Shown here piece by piece: positions 5,375-5,384 of a stretch of DNA of 5,384 nt. The stretch comes from Actinomycetes bacterium (GTDB taxonomy: Bacteria > Actinomycetota > Acidimicrobiia > Acidimicrobiales > RAAP-2), in assembly GCA_021850345.1 (NCBI GenBank), contig JAJZMN010000078.1, positions 1 through 5,384 on the forward strand. Direction: 5' to 3'. Every line of letters begins with the position of its first letter. Within the stretch, counting starts at the first letter, position 1. The notes beneath the pieces are model-generated. The model was not told the origin of the DNA and searched no databases. It saw only the letters and a list, made by a program, of their open reading frames with translations. The translations under genes were made by a program, and so were the position numbers.

Positions 5375-5384
5375 CGCCGTTGCA

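Overview
The window is very GC-rich DNA (about 70% by eye) with strong G/C preference at third codon positions. It carries a secreted Rpf-like lytic transglycosylase and uses GTG starts, one of them apparently leaderless. Together these suggest a high-GC actinobacterium; an acidimicrobial or other deep-branching lineage is possible, but the sequence does not prove it. The window looks like ordinary chromosome. I see no rRNA, tRNA, IS element, CRISPR array or phage module.

Layout, left to right. (1) 1-714 (+) is the 3' part of an alanyl-tRNA synthetase gene. It is of a compact type: the segment between the catalytic domain and the editing core is very short, and the protein ends just after the editing core in a short repeat-encoded tail, so there is no DHHA1/C-Ala domain. 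(2) 769-1674 (+) encodes a single-pass membrane protein with a basic cytoplasmic N-terminus, a Ser/Pro/Gly/Lys linker and an external IPT/TIG domain. (3) 1666-1733 is a four-copy 17-bp tandem repeat covering the 3' ends of this gene and of the convergent gene that follows. (4) 3652-1716 (-) is a tight two-gene operon, with a YdfG-like short-chain dehydrogenase followed after 2 nt by an FMN-dependent alpha-hydroxyacid oxidase. (5) 4868-3804 (-) is a secreted coiled-coil protein with a C-terminal Rpf/lysozyme-like transglycosylase domain. It starts at GTG a few bases below a good TTGACG-17-TAGAAC promoter. (6) 4869-5134 is a divergent intergenic region with inverted repeats. (7) 5135-5356 (+) is a 73-residue protein with a C-x2-C-x3-H motif. 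A possible promoter for a gene beyond the window lies at the right edge.

The dehydrogenase and oxidase are the only pair with a clear functional link: NAD(P)-dependent chemistry on a 3-hydroxy acid and FMN-dependent oxidation of a 2-hydroxy acid, probably translated from one mRNA. The transglycosylase acts on the cell wall, and the TIG protein is probably at the cell surface. The AlaRS is translation machinery. I do not see one integrated new system here. The most unusual items are the compact AlaRS and the repeat arrays at gene 3' ends.
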